Source: Balneolales bacterium
GTDB lineage: Bacteria; Bacteroidota; Rhodothermia; Balneolales; HLUCCA01
Length of the DNA stretch: 20,104 nucleotides
Direction: 5' to 3'
Assembly: GCA_022565415.1 (NCBI GenBank)
Contig: JAIUMT010000016.1
Coordinates: forward strand, 1 to 20,104
Within the stretch, counting starts at the first letter, position 1; each line of letters opens with the position of its first letter. The notes beneath the pieces were generated by a model. That model did no database searches and was not told the DNA's origin. It saw only the letters and a program-made list of their open reading frames with translations. Of this stretch, positions 1 to 7,418 are shown one piece after another. A program made the position numbers and the translations under genes.

Positions 1-8
1 AAAAATAC

Positions 9-227
9 CTCGCTTGACTTTCTTCCCCGCTTCATTACGAATATAAAGAATCTGCTGCGGATGAGAACCTCGATGATGACTAAGACGAGTCGAACAACTC
101 CCTCGCTTCGCTATATTCCCCTCAGCAAGACGACGAAGAATCTGCGGCGGATGAGAACTTAGATGAAGACAACGACGAGTCAACCAACTCCCTCGCTTCA
201 CTGTACTCCCCTCAGCAAGACGACGAA
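9..227 (+). repeat. 90-bp in-frame tandem repeat (2 full units plus a diverged one)
   Basis: Bases 48-137 and 138-227 are two copies of a 90-bp unit, each coding for about ESAADENLDEDNDES followed by NSLASLYSPQQDDE. A third, strongly diverged copy is visible at about 9-47. It aligns with a one-codon insertion. In the shared frame the diverged copy carries TGA at 15-17 (where the intact copy has a Ser codon) and the first full copy carries TAA at 81-83 (where the second copy has AAC). The repeat period is a multiple of three, as expected for a repeat that grew inside a coding sequence. Confidence 0.75.
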
Positions 228-1019
228 GACGACTTAGATGAAAACGAGTTTATCGAAGATTTCGGCTCGGCTTCCTCCAGAGACACTAAAATAATTGACA
301 AATCCGATTTCGTAGAGGAAATCAACGACACCAGTAATGAACCAAGCGAAGACGACAATCCGCTTTGGACCATTCCGGGCGATTTCGAATCTGAACAAGA
401 TGAAAAAGACTCCCTGCTAAATCAGTTTTTGTCGGAGATCGACGCCACCAACGATAAAGCTGAAACCACATCATTCGGTTACGGCTTCAACGATGATGAA
501 GACGAAGGCGACAGCGAAACAACGAATGATTTCCCGTACGGATTCGAAACTGAACCCGAAGACGATGAGACGGCAGACAGCGAGCACGAGCCGTCTCAAG
601 AAGCAGATTCGTACGATGATAAGGCAATACCAATTTGGCAACGTTTCCTGTCCGCCGATGAAGACGATGAAGCTAACGACACCGATGAAACAATTGAAAT
701 TTCCGGCGATTCAAACAAAAATACCTCCGAAACTAGTGCCCACTCAATTGCAACCCCGGGCGCTCAACTCAACGAAGAAGCCAGACTACTCCTCTCCTAC
801 CTCAATCAAAACAAGCAACTTTTCATAGACGAATTATTCGCCGGCGACACTCAGTTTTTCTACGATTCACTCAACAAAGTAGCCGGATTCGACACCTGGT
901 CGCAAGCTGGTCGCCATCTAACCCGAGAAATATTCATCCCAAACGACATCGATATGTATTCAGGCGAAGCCGTCTTGTTTGTGGATTTACTTCAACAGTA
1001 TTACGAAGAAAATAAGTAA
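84..1019 (+). CDS. Acidic low-complexity protein, 5' end missing or disrupted
   Basis: The frame is open from just after a TAA at 81-83 to the stop at 1017-1019, but no ATG or GTG lies in frame. The only common start codon is TTG at 429, which sits in the middle of coding-like sequence, so the true start is probably upstream of the window or lost. The N-terminal two thirds is rich in Asp, Glu, Ser and Asn, looks disordered, and begins with a 30-residue tandem repeat. The last ~80 residues are different: hydrophobic and aromatic, with phrases such as FAGDTQFFYDSLNKV and EAVLFVDLLQQYY, and look like a small folded helical domain. No catalytic motif, signal peptide or membrane segment is visible. 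It ends 9 bases before the carboxylase gene, so it is probably cotranscribed. I do not recognise the family. An acidic tail attached to a small interaction domain is as far as I can go. Confidence 0.6.
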   Translation, partial: DESNNSLASLYSPQQDDEESAADENLDEDNDESTNSLASLYSPQQDDEDDLDENEFIEDFGSASSRDTKIIDKSDFVEEINDTSNEPSEDDNPLWTIPGDFESEQDEKDSLLNQFLSEIDATNDKAETTSFGYGFNDDEDEGDSETTNDFPYGFETEPEDDETADSEHEPSQEADSYDDKAIPIWQRFLSADEDDEANDTDETIEISGDSNKNTSETSAHSIATPGAQLNEEARLLLSYLNQNKQLFIDELFAGDTQFFYDSLNKVAGFDTWSQAGRHLTREIFIPNDIDMYSGEAVLFVDLLQQYYEENK

Positions 1020-1028
1020 GGTCATTTT

Positions 1029-2033
1029 ATGTCGAAATCAGACAAATTCGAGCGATTACGCGACATGCGCGAGAAATCTTTGGCCGGAGGCGGTCCTGAA
1101 AGAATTCAAAAACAACACGACAGCGGAAAACTCACCGCCAGAGAACGCATCAATATTTTACTCGACAAAGAAAGCTTCGAAGAAATTGGAGCGCTTGTTC
1201 AACATCGTTGCCGCGACTTCGGACTCGACAAACAGCAGTTCCCGGGCGATGGCGTCGTTACCGGATATGGCAAAATTGATGGTCGTCCCGTTTACGTGTA
1301 CAGTCAGGATTTCACCGTCCTGGGCGGATCATTATCCGAAACTCACGCCGAAAAGATATGCAAAATCATGGATTTGGCCATGAAAAACGGGGTTCCGGTA
1401 ATCGGCCTTAACGATTCGGGCGGGGCGCGTATTCAGGAAGGCGTCGTATCCCTTGGCGGATATGCCGAAGTTTTTTGGCGAAACAGCATGGCTTCCGGTG
1501 TAATCCCTCAGCTCAGCGCCGTGATGGGTCCGTGCGCCGGCGGTGCAGTCTACTCTCCTGCCATCACCGATTTCATATTCATGGTTCAGGATACCAGTTT
1601 CATGTTCGTCACCGGACCCAACGTGGTAAAAACAGTGACACATGAGGAAGTCTCCTCAGAAGACCTGGGTGGTGCCTCGGCGCATAGTACAAAATCGGGC
1701 GTATGCCATTTCACCAGCGAAAACGACGCCGAATGTCTGATGCAACTTCGCAAAATCTACCAGTACATCCCTCAGAACTGCGAAGAAAAAACCCCGTTGC
1801 AGAAAAGCGCAGAGCCAAATTCCCAAGCCGCGAAAGCACTAGACGACATCATTCCGGATAGTCCGAACAAGCCATACGACATCAAAGACGTGATTACTGG
1901 AATTGTTGATGCCGACTCTTTTATGGAAGTGCACGAGAATTACGCCGATAATATTGTGGTTGGATTTGCTCGTCTCGACGGACGGTCGGTCGGAATTGTG
2001 GCCAACCAGCCTCTGTCGCTAGCCGGATGTTAG
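1029..2033 (+). CDS. pccB: Acyl-CoA (propionyl-CoA-type) carboxylase beta subunit, N-terminal part
   Basis: This is the N-terminal two thirds of a biotin-dependent carboxyltransferase beta subunit, which moves CO2 from carboxybiotin to propionyl-CoA or a related acyl-CoA in the cytoplasm. Family motifs are clear: the early KLTARERI segment (residues 34-41), GGARIQEG (131-138), GPCAGGAVYSPA (167-178) and the acyl-CoA-binding GGASAH (214-219). The product stops after GIVANQPLSLAGC because of a TAG at 2031-2033. The next conserved residues, LDID, are found in another frame just downstream, so this is a frameshift and not a natural end. AAGG about 7 bases ahead supports the ATG at 1029. The matching biotin carboxylase/carrier subunit is not in this window. 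Substrate specificity (propionyl versus acetyl or methylcrotonyl) is inferred from overall resemblance to PccB. Confidence 0.9.
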   Translation: MSKSDKFERLRDMREKSLAGGGPERIQKQHDSGKLTARERINILLDKESFEEIGALVQHRCRDFGLDKQQFPGDGVVTGYGKIDGRPVYVYSQDFTVLGGSLSETHAEKICKIMDLAMKNGVPVIGLNDSGGARIQEGVVSLGGYAEVFWRNSMASGVIPQLSAVMGPCAGGAVYSPAITDFIFMVQDTSFMFVTGPNVVKTVTHEEVSSEDLGGASAHSTKSGVCHFTSENDAECLMQLRKIYQYIPQNCEEKTPLQKSAEPNSQAAKALDDIIPDSPNKPYDIKDVITGIVDADSFMEVHENYADNIVVGFARLDGRSVGIVANQPLSLAGC

Positions 2034-2578
2034 ACATCGACGCTTCGGTGAAAGGCGCGCGATTTGTACGATTTTGTGATGCATTTAATATACCGCTGGT
2101 CGTTTTTGAAGACGTTCCCGGATTTTTACCCGGCACCGATCAGGAATGGGGCGGAATTATCAAGCATGGGGCCAAGTTACTGTATGCTTTTTGCGAAGCA
2201 ACCGTGCCGAAAGTGACCGTAATTACCCGTAAGGCCTACGGCGGAGCGTACGATGTGATGAATTCCAAACACATCCGAGCAGATTACAACGTCGCCTGGC
2301 CCACGGCCGAAATCGCGGTTATGGGCACAAAAGGAGCCGTTGAAATCATTTTCAAGAGAGAAATTGCCAGGGCCGAAGATCCAGCCGCAAAACAGCTCGA
2401 GCTAGAAGCCAGCTACGAAGAAACATTCGCGAATCCGTACAGAGCGGCGGCACACGGATACATCGACGAAGTTATCTTCCCCCACGAAACCCGGAAAAAG
2501 CTAATTCGTGTCATGGATGTAATTCAAAACAAAGTGGATACCGTTCCTCGTAAAAAACACGATAACCTTCCATTATAG
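2027..2578 (+). CDS. pccB: Acyl-CoA carboxylase beta subunit, C-terminal part (frameshifted)
   Basis: This is the C-terminal carboxyltransferase half of the gene that begins at 1029. It has the signature PGFLPGTDQEWGGIIKHGAK, then KAYGGAYDVMNSKH and AWPTAEIAVMG, which bind carboxybiotin and form the second oxyanion hole in this family. The apparent ATG at 2027 overlaps the end of the first part and is unlikely to be a real start. If one base is restored, or the ribosome slips by -1, the two parts join as ...SLAGC-LDIDASV... to give about 516 residues, the normal PccB length. All catalytic segments are well preserved in both halves, so the break is either very recent, a sequencing or assembly error, or tolerated. 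It is followed after 6 bases by rarA. Confidence 0.88.
   Translation: MLDIDASVKGARFVRFCDAFNIPLVVFEDVPGFLPGTDQEWGGIIKHGAKLLYAFCEATVPKVTVITRKAYGGAYDVMNSKHIRADYNVAWPTAEIAVMGTKGAVEIIFKREIARAEDPAAKQLELEASYEETFANPYRAAAHGYIDEVIFPHETRKKLIRVMDVIQNKVDTVPRKKHDNLPL
2028..2033 (+). other. Frameshift point inside pccB
   Basis: The bases TGTTAG give Cys-stop in the upstream frame. The family needs Cys-Leu-Asp here, which TGTTTAGAC would give. A single missing T in a short T run therefore explains the break. A -1 slip at the TGT codon would also restore the frame exactly, but no classical X-XXY-YYZ slippery heptamer is present. Confidence 0.85.
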
Positions 2579-2584
2579 GCCATT

Positions 2585-3925
2585 TTGAGTCTTTTCAACG
2601 AAATAGAATCGACCGGAAAAACAGCGGCTTCATTCGAGCCACTCGCAACGCGAATGCGGCCGAAATCGGTTGAGGAATACGTTGGTCAGGATCATTTGCT
2701 GGGCAAAGGCAAGCTCCTTCGCCGAGCTATAGAGAGCAAAATGATCGGATCTATGGTCTTCCACGGACCTCCGAGCAGTGGCAAAACGACCCTCGCATTG
2801 GTTATTGCCAGCGAAATGGACGCCAAATTCATCACACTTAACGCGGTTCTCGACGGTGTGAAGGAACTTCGAAATGCGGTTAGTCTCGCGGGTCAGCATC
2901 AATCCGCCTTCGGGAAACCCACTATTCTATTCGTGGATGAAATCCATCGGTGGAACAAAGCCCAGCAAGACGCCTTACTGCCTCATATTGAATCCGGATT
3001 GCTCACGCTCATAGGCGCCACAACCGAAAATCCGTACTATTCGCTGGTCGGACCCTTGCTTTCTCGTTGTCAGATGTTCGAACTCGAACCATTCTCTGTC
3101 GAAGACATTTCCTTGCTTTTGCAACGAGCCTTGAACGACAAAGAGCGCGGACTCGCTTCATTCAACGTCAAAATAGACGACGACGCTCTCGAACATTTCG
3201 CAGAATACGCCGGAGGCGACATCCGAAATGCCCTAAATGCCCTCGATATGGCAACCCGTACGTTAGGTCCGGAAAAGGATGGTTTCCGCCATATTACCCT
3301 CGATGTTGCTCTTGAATCTATCCAGAAACGCGTGGTTCGATACGATGGAACCGGCGACGAGCATTATCATTATATATCGGCGTTTATAAAGTCCATGCGC
3401 GGATCGGATGTGGATGCGGCGTTGTACTGGATGGCGGCAATGCTGGAAGGCGGCGAAGACCCCATGTTTCTATTCCGACGAATGCTCATTTTCGCCTCAG
3501 AAGATGTCGGAATGGCCGATTCTTTCGCACTTTCATTTACCATTTCGGCACAGGATGCTTTCGAGCGCACCGGGATGCCTGAGGGATTATATTACCTGGC
3601 TCATGCGTGTATTTATTTGAGTATGGCACCAAAAAGTAACAGCACAAAAGCCATTTTCAAGGTCGTTTCGGAGATCAAAAGCAGAGGTGTCGGCAAGATT
3701 CCACCTCATCTCAAAGACAAAACCGCCAGCGGAAAACAGTCGAAATACACCGGACAAGAGAATGCCTCGAAAGAGTATAAATATCCGCATGATCACGCCA
3801 ATAACTGGGTAAAACAGCAGTATCTGCCTGATGAAGCCGGAAAAAAAGTCTGGTTCGAACCGGGAAATCAAGGCCGTGAACGATCATTATGGGATCGCTT
3901 GAAGCAAATCAAGGGTGAGTCGTAA
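2585..3925 (+). CDS. rarA: Replication-associated recombination protein A (AAA+ ATPase)
   Basis: RarA/MgsA is a clamp-loader-like AAA+ ATPase that acts at stalled or gapped replication forks with SSB and RecA. The 446-residue product has the family length (E. coli RarA is 447). Visible elements are the N-terminal LATRMRPKSVEEYVGQDHLL box (21-40), Walker A GPPSSGKTT (61-69), Walker B ILFVDE (114-119), sensor 1 GATTEN (144-149), the LLSRC arginine-finger segment (158-162), and the C-terminal tetramerisation region with AAMLEGGEDPMFLFRRM. The usual GT of GPPGTGKTT is SS here, an unusual but probably tolerable variant. The start is TTG, 6 bases after the carboxylase stop. The first in-frame ATG (2654) lies inside the conserved box, so a start there is excluded. 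It probably ends the operon that begins with the acidic protein, and no terminator was seen directly downstream on this strand. Confidence 0.93.
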   Translation: MSLFNEIESTGKTAASFEPLATRMRPKSVEEYVGQDHLLGKGKLLRRAIESKMIGSMVFHGPPSSGKTTLALVIASEMDAKFITLNAVLDGVKELRNAVSLAGQHQSAFGKPTILFVDEIHRWNKAQQDALLPHIESGLLTLIGATTENPYYSLVGPLLSRCQMFELEPFSVEDISLLLQRALNDKERGLASFNVKIDDDALEHFAEYAGGDIRNALNALDMATRTLGPEKDGFRHITLDVALESIQKRVVRYDGTGDEHYHYISAFIKSMRGSDVDAALYWMAAMLEGGEDPMFLFRRMLIFASEDVGMADSFALSFTISAQDAFERTGMPEGLYYLAHACIYLSMAPKSNSTKAIFKVVSEIKSRGVGKIPPHLKDKTASGKQSKYTGQENASKEYKYPHDHANNWVKQQYLPDEAGKKVWFEPGNQGRERSLWDRLKQIKGES

Positions 3926-4047
3926 AGAACTGCCGCTTAGAACTTTTCAGCAATCCGCTCATCATGTGTTAGAGTAATTCTCAAGATCTATTTCCTGATA
4001 GTTACTGGTTGAAGCACTGTTGTAATGCGAAACTCATCCCTCCTCCG

Positions 4048-4082
4048 AAAAAAAATAACCACTCCGGGGTCAACCGGAGTGG
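4048..4082 (-). terminator. Rho-independent terminator of the amt-porin unit
   Basis: A perfect 9-bp stem (CCACTCCGG at 4059-4067 with CCGGAGTGG at 4074-4082, 6-base loop) is followed on the minus strand by a T-rich run (revcomp of the A run at 4048-4058). It lies about 50 bases after the porin stop. On the plus strand no T run follows, so it is unidirectional. Confidence 0.85.
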
Positions 4083-4091
4083 CTTACTTGT

Positions 4092-4111
4092 GAGGCTTGC
4101 GACTAAGCCTC
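4092..4111 (-). other. Small hairpin between porin stop and terminator
   Basis: GAGGCTT (4092-4098) pairs with AAGCCTC (4105-4111) over a 6-base loop. It sits in the 3' untranslated region of the porin transcript just ahead of the main terminator and may protect the 3' end. No U run follows it. Confidence 0.4.
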
Positions 4112-4131
4112 GGTCTTCGCCAGAGTTATAA

Positions 4132-4803
4132 TCAAAAACTGAATCCTACCAAAAAGAATGCATCGTTCGCGTAGGGGTTGAAAATCAGGTTGCCCGACAG
4201 CGTTACCGAAAACGACTCAGAAAGAGAAACTTCGCGTGAGGTTCCGATTCCAGTGCTAACAACCCCAGCTTTTGTAGTTCCATACATGGCCGATGCTGCC
4301 GGAGTGAAACCCAGCGACAAATCCAAATTGCTAATCGAGTATCCAATTTCAGTAAAAATGGAATAATCGTCGTCGTTGGTTACAAAAACCCCGGTAAATA
4401 GGGTGATTGGAAGCTTGGAAGTGCCACTATACCCAATTCCCAATTCTACGAAATGCGATTCAGATGAGAAGTAGTTGCCGGATGGATCCTGTGGAAACGT
4501 GTAATCGGTAACGACGAACTCAAAGTCTCCGGCGTTCGTAGGGATTGCGTAGGATGCGTAGAAATCAATCTCCGATCCCGCCGGATTCCCATTCGTTGCG
4601 AATGCAGCCCAGGTTCCGATGGTGAAGTTACCTGTTGTAAAGCTGATATCAGGTTGTAAGCTGGGTGAACCTCCGAAATCAGTTCCCCTCCAAACATATC
4701 GACTAGATATATCGACTCCCAAATCTACCTGCGCAAGGACAGGTACCGATGCGCATACCAGGATGCAGCATGTTGTCAAACCAATTGTTATTAAACGTTT
4801 CAT
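4132..4803 (-). CDS. TorF-family (gcw_chp) putative outer-membrane porin
   Basis: The 223-residue product starts with a signal peptide (residues 1 to about 24, ending VPVLAQ). It continues with DLGVDISSRYVWRGTDFG, the opening strand typical of the TIGR02001/TorF putative porin family. The rest alternates polar and hydrophobic residues in short beta strands and ends in FFLVGFSF, with a terminal Phe as in outer-membrane barrels. It is therefore expected to be a small beta-barrel in the outer membrane. Its solute is not known for the family. It follows the ammonium transporter gene on the same strand after 124 bases and is closed by a good terminator, so ammonium or small nitrogen compounds are a reasonable guess from context only. 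The ATG at 4803 is directly ahead of the signal peptide. No Shine-Dalgarno sequence is evident. Confidence 0.82.
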   Translation of the reverse strand: MKRLITIGLTTCCILVCASVPVLAQVDLGVDISSRYVWRGTDFGGSPSLQPDISFTTGNFTIGTWAAFATNGNPAGSEIDFYASYAIPTNAGDFEFVVTDYTFPQDPSGNYFSSESHFVELGIGYSGTSKLPITLFTGVFVTNDDDYSIFTEIGYSISNLDLSLGFTPAASAMYGTTKAGVVSTGIGTSREVSLSESFSVTLSGNLIFNPYANDAFFLVGFSF

Positions 4804-4859
4804 TGTTGTATTATTGAAGTGATTACTGTTAGACTAGACCTTTGATAGTGATCAATACA

Positions 4860-4897
4860 GGGGATGACTGGTGAACAGACCAGTCTCCCCTTTTTTG
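4860..4897 (+). terminator. Plus-strand terminator-like hairpin between amt and porin genes
   Basis: GGGGA-T-GACTGGT (4860-4872) pairs with ACCAGTC-TCCCC (4879-4890) over a 6-base loop with one bulged T, and is followed on the plus strand by TTTTTTGTTTTTG. This is a textbook rho-independent terminator for plus-strand RNA, although the genes on both sides are on the minus strand. Read on the minus strand the same hairpin has an A run before it and no U run after it, so it would not be expected to stop amt transcription. Confidence 0.7.
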
Positions 4898-4927
4898 TTT
4901 TTGAGCTTGATCACACACTCGTGTTGA

Positions 4928-6379
4928 TTATGCTTTGCTGAGTAATTCGACTCCGGCAAAACTCGGATATGCATTGTTGCCATGCTCTTCCAGATCGAGT
5001 CCACCAAGTTCCACTTCAGCTGAAACCCGTACTCCCATGGTGTATTTGATTGCGCCAAATACGATAAATGAAAATGCGAATGTGAATCCGATGACAGCCG
5101 CAGTTCCGATTAACTGGGTTAGGAAAGAGTATTCGGCTGAGAATATACCCACAGCCAGTGTGCCCCAAACTCCGCAGATACCGTGAACTGAAATTGCTCC
5201 GACCGGATCGTCAACGCGAAGTTTGTCGAATGCAGCTATTGATGCTACGACCAATGCACCGGCAAATAAACCAATCAATACAGCAGATGTTGGAGAAACC
5301 ACATCAGCGCCAGCAGTTATACCTACAAGTCCGGCTAGAATGCCGTTTAAAGCCATCGGTGCGTCGAGTTTGTGCATGAGCAAATTGGTGGCTATCATAG
5401 CGGCGAGTGCACCTGCCGCAGCGGCTAGGGCTGTGTTAACGAAAACAAACGAAACTCCAGCCGGATCTGCACTCAGAACTGATCCACCGTTGAAACCAAA
5501 CCATCCGAACCAGAGAAGGAAGATTCCGACGGTGGCAAGTGGTATGTTGTGACCCGGAATGGTGTTAACCTTTCCATTTTCATATTTACCGGCACGTGCG
5601 CCAAGCAAAAGCACACAGGCAAGTCCGGCAAATCCGCCTACGGCGTGTACGAGGGTTGAACCAGCGAAGTCGTAGAATCCGAGTTGATCTAACCATCCGC
5701 CTCCCCATAACCAGCTACCTGTAATCGGATAAGAGAACGCAACGAGAAGCGCGCCGAAAATCATGAATGCCGGGAGTTTGATGCGTCCTGTAACACATCC
5801 CGACACGATAGTTGCAGCTGTAGCGGCGAACATGGCCTGGAAGATGAAATCACTCCAAATCGTCATTTCTTCTACGTAGGCTGGGGTAAGCATTCCAGCT
5901 GAATCAGCCGGATCGAAACCAATTCCGAATCCCCCGAAACCAAAGAAGCCGTTGAAATCACCCGGATACATAATCTGAAATCCAACTACAGCATAGGTTA
6001 TGATTCCTGTGGCAAGAATAAAGACATTCTTGTAAATCACATTTACGGAGTTTTTTGCCTGCGTGAACCCACTCTCAACGGTGGCAAACCCCAGGTGCAT
6101 GATGAATACCATAGCCGCAGCCATGAGTATCCACAAATTATCAATCATGAACTTGGCATAACCCGGCGATGCCTGAAACTCTTCATACGAACTGTATACC
6201 GGTGCTGTAGCTTCGTCAATTGGAGCAGCTTCCGGTTCATCATAGATTTCATCAGACACAAGCTCGACCTGAACTGATGCACTCTGTGTAACAAGTATTT
6301 CTGTTTCCTGTCCTGTAACAAACTGCGCCGCCAAGACAAGCAGCGCAAAAGCGAATAAAGTTTTTAAGCATTTTAGCAT
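4928..6379 (-). CDS. amt: Ammonium transporter (Amt/MEP/Rh family) with signal peptide
   Basis: This is an inner-membrane ammonium channel/transporter. The twin pore histidines are visible in STLVHAVGG (His245) and ISVHGICG (His399), with the conserved Asp in FYDFAGS (Asp237). Phe-gate segments appear as DFIFQAMFAATAAT and LWFGWFGFNGGS. About eleven hydrophobic helices follow one another from residue 82 to 447. The cytoplasmic tail ends with GGLDLEEHGNNAYPSF, the usual Amt C-terminal signature. Ahead of the channel are a cleavable-looking signal peptide (1-23) and an acidic linker (about 24-75) rich in Glu, which together put the N-terminus outside. The length (483) is slightly above the family norm because of that linker. 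No glnK/PII gene is adjacent. It shares a transcription unit with the downstream porin and has a promoter candidate close upstream. Confidence 0.95.
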   Translation of the reverse strand: MLKCLKTLFAFALLVLAAQFVTGQETEILVTQSASVQVELVSDEIYDEPEAAPIDEATAPVYSSYEEFQASPGYAKFMIDNLWILMAAAMVFIMHLGFATVESGFTQAKNSVNVIYKNVFILATGIITYAVVGFQIMYPGDFNGFFGFGGFGIGFDPADSAGMLTPAYVEEMTIWSDFIFQAMFAATAATIVSGCVTGRIKLPAFMIFGALLVAFSYPITGSWLWGGGWLDQLGFYDFAGSTLVHAVGGFAGLACVLLLGARAGKYENGKVNTIPGHNIPLATVGIFLLWFGWFGFNGGSVLSADPAGVSFVFVNTALAAAAGALAAMIATNLLMHKLDAPMALNGILAGLVGITAGADVVSPTSAVLIGLFAGALVVASIAAFDKLRVDDPVGAISVHGICGVWGTLAVGIFSAEYSFLTQLIGTAAVIGFTFAFSFIVFGAIKYTMGVRVSAEVELGGLDLEEHGNNAYPSFAGVELLSKA

Positions 6380-6405
6380 AATTGACCTTTGTTTTTATGG
6401 TTGAT

Positions 6406-6436
6406 CAAATTTTATGCTTTATTTACTTAATGTCAA
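6406..6436 (-). promoter_or_regulatory. Candidate promoter of amt
   Basis: Read on the minus strand: TTGACA, 16 bases, then TAAAATTTG. This fits both a sigma70 layout (TTGACA/TAAAAT) and, loosely, the Bacteroidota -33/-7 pattern (TTG ... TAnnTTTG, with one extra base here). It lies about 27 bases ahead of the amt start, giving a short leader. The surrounding intergenic DNA (6380-6701) is very AT-rich. Confidence 0.5.
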
Positions 6437-6560
6437 TACTTTTTAACGTCTTTTAGTGCAAATACATAACTAAATTAGGTATCGCAGCAAGAAAAGCGCT
6501 TTTTTTAATGCAATTTTATTTTCTAATAGATTTTAATAATATGGATGCCATTAAGCATCT

Positions 6561-6636
6561 AGGAGGTTATCTATTGGTATGTTTCTTGAAAAATTGGGAA
6601 CCAATAGCAGAATCAACCTGTTTTTGGTCAGTATAA
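6561..6636 (+). other. Strong Shine-Dalgarno followed by a possible 20-codon leader ORF
   Basis: AGGAGG at 6561-6566 is the best Shine-Dalgarno in the window. It is 7 bases ahead of a TTG (6574) that opens a 20-codon reading frame ending at 6636, and 12 bases ahead of an ATG (6579) that is in frame with the flavoprotein gene. The short peptide would be MVCFLKNWEPIAESTCFWSV. It may be a leader peptide, an N-terminal extension, or chance. The rest of the 322-base intergenic stretch 6380-6701 holds only the two promoter candidates listed. Confidence 0.3.
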
Positions 6637-6640
6637 ATGA

Positions 6641-6648
6641 TACTTTTG
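6641..6648 (+). promoter_or_regulatory. Candidate -7 box (TAnnTTTG) of the flavoprotein gene
   Basis: TACTTTTG matches the Bacteroidota -7 consensus TAnnTTTG exactly and lies 54 bases ahead of the ATG at 6702. A TTG is present upstream (6624-6626), but at 14 bases it is closer than the usual 17-23. If used, transcription would begin near 6655, downstream of the ATG at 6579, which supports the shorter protein start. Confidence 0.45.
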
Positions 6649-6701
6649 GATGGCTAAACAAATATTTTATCATCCGCTTAATACTAATTATTTCTTATTT
6701 C

Positions 6702-7262
6702 ATGAAGACTCTTACAATAGTTGCCACTACAGACCGTCCCGGATCGAATACCCTACGTTTTGCCAAACACATCAAACCTATGTACGAAGAGCTGGGTCTC
6801 TCAGTTAAATTGATTAGCCTTGAAGATTTCCCTATCGCTGATGTTGCGGGTGGTCGATATGGGGCAGACATCCCAAGTATTAAAAAATTCAACGACGACG
6901 TTCTAAATACAGACGGAATTCTGTTTGTTATTCCGGAATATAATGGCTCGTTTCCGGGTATTTTCAAGCTTTTTATCGACTATCTGCCGTTCCCTAATTC
7001 ATTTCTGGGAATGCCGATGGCTTTCGTTGGGATTGCTGCCGGTAGTTTTGGCGGTCTTCGGGCTGTTGAGCAAGCTGAAATGATTGTCGGATACAGAAAT
7101 GCATATGTTTTTCCAGAACGTGTCTTTATAGCTGAGTTTAATAAGGTTTATACAGATCAGGATGGACTCAGCAAACCGTTGTATAAGCAACTACTGAAAT
7201 CACAGGTCAAGAATTTCGCTACGTATCTAGATAATAATTTCCCAAAATTAGACCTGGGATAA
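6702..7262 (+). CDS. NADPH-dependent FMN reductase family protein
   Basis: This is a flavodoxin-fold oxidoreductase of the NADPH-dependent FMN reductase (YieF/azoreductase-like) family, 186 residues, cytoplasmic. The phosphate-binding loop of FMN is TTDRPGSNTLRFA (9-21), and the second FMN-contacting motif is IPEYNGSFPGIFKLFIDYL, the typical PEYN(x)S(x)P signature. A frame-compatible ATG at 6579 would add 41 hydrophobic residues. I chose 6702 because MKTLTIVATTDRPGSN matches the family's natural N-terminus and because a -7 box lies between the two starts. The physiological substrate (quinones, flavins, chromate, azo compounds) cannot be told from the sequence. It is transcribed away from amt and converges with the two-component system. 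Confidence 0.88.
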   Translation: MKTLTIVATTDRPGSNTLRFAKHIKPMYEELGLSVKLISLEDFPIADVAGGRYGADIPSIKKFNDDVLNTDGILFVIPEYNGSFPGIFKLFIDYLPFPNSFLGMPMAFVGIAAGSFGGLRAVEQAEMIVGYRNAYVFPERVFIAEFNKVYTDQDGLSKPLYKQLLKSQVKNFATYLDNNFPKLDLG

Positions 7263-7310
7263 TTCGATTTAAACTGAAATTTCGATGCGTTGAGTAAATC
7301 TCACACAACT

Positions 7311-7349
7311 AAAAAAGGGCTGCATCAGCGATGATACAGCCCTTTTTTT
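7311..7349. terminator. Bidirectional terminator between flavoprotein and response regulator genes
   Basis: GGGCTG (7317-7322) pairs with CAGCCC (7337-7342). After one mismatch, ATCA pairs with TGAT around a GCGA tetraloop. Six A bases precede the stem and seven T bases follow it, so it can stop transcription from both converging units. Confidence 0.9.
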
Positions 7350-7418
7350 ATAAAGACCTACTGAAAGGCTTTCAAACTATAGACGTCAACGTGTTTAACC
7401 CCATATCAGGCAGTTTTA

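Noticed and set aside
1332..1643. Antisense open frames inside pccB and similar ones inside other genes
   Set aside because: They overlap well-supported genes, have no recognisable motifs and no start signals. They are shadows of the real coding frames.
2024..2036. Programmed -1 ribosomal frameshift in pccB
   Set aside because: No slippery heptamer was seen, and this gene family is not known for recoding. A single-base loss explains the break more simply.
6579..6701. 41-residue N-terminal extension of the FMN reductase from ATG 6579
   Set aside because: The family begins at MKTLTIVATTDR, and a -7 box lies inside the extension. Kept only as a possible leader.
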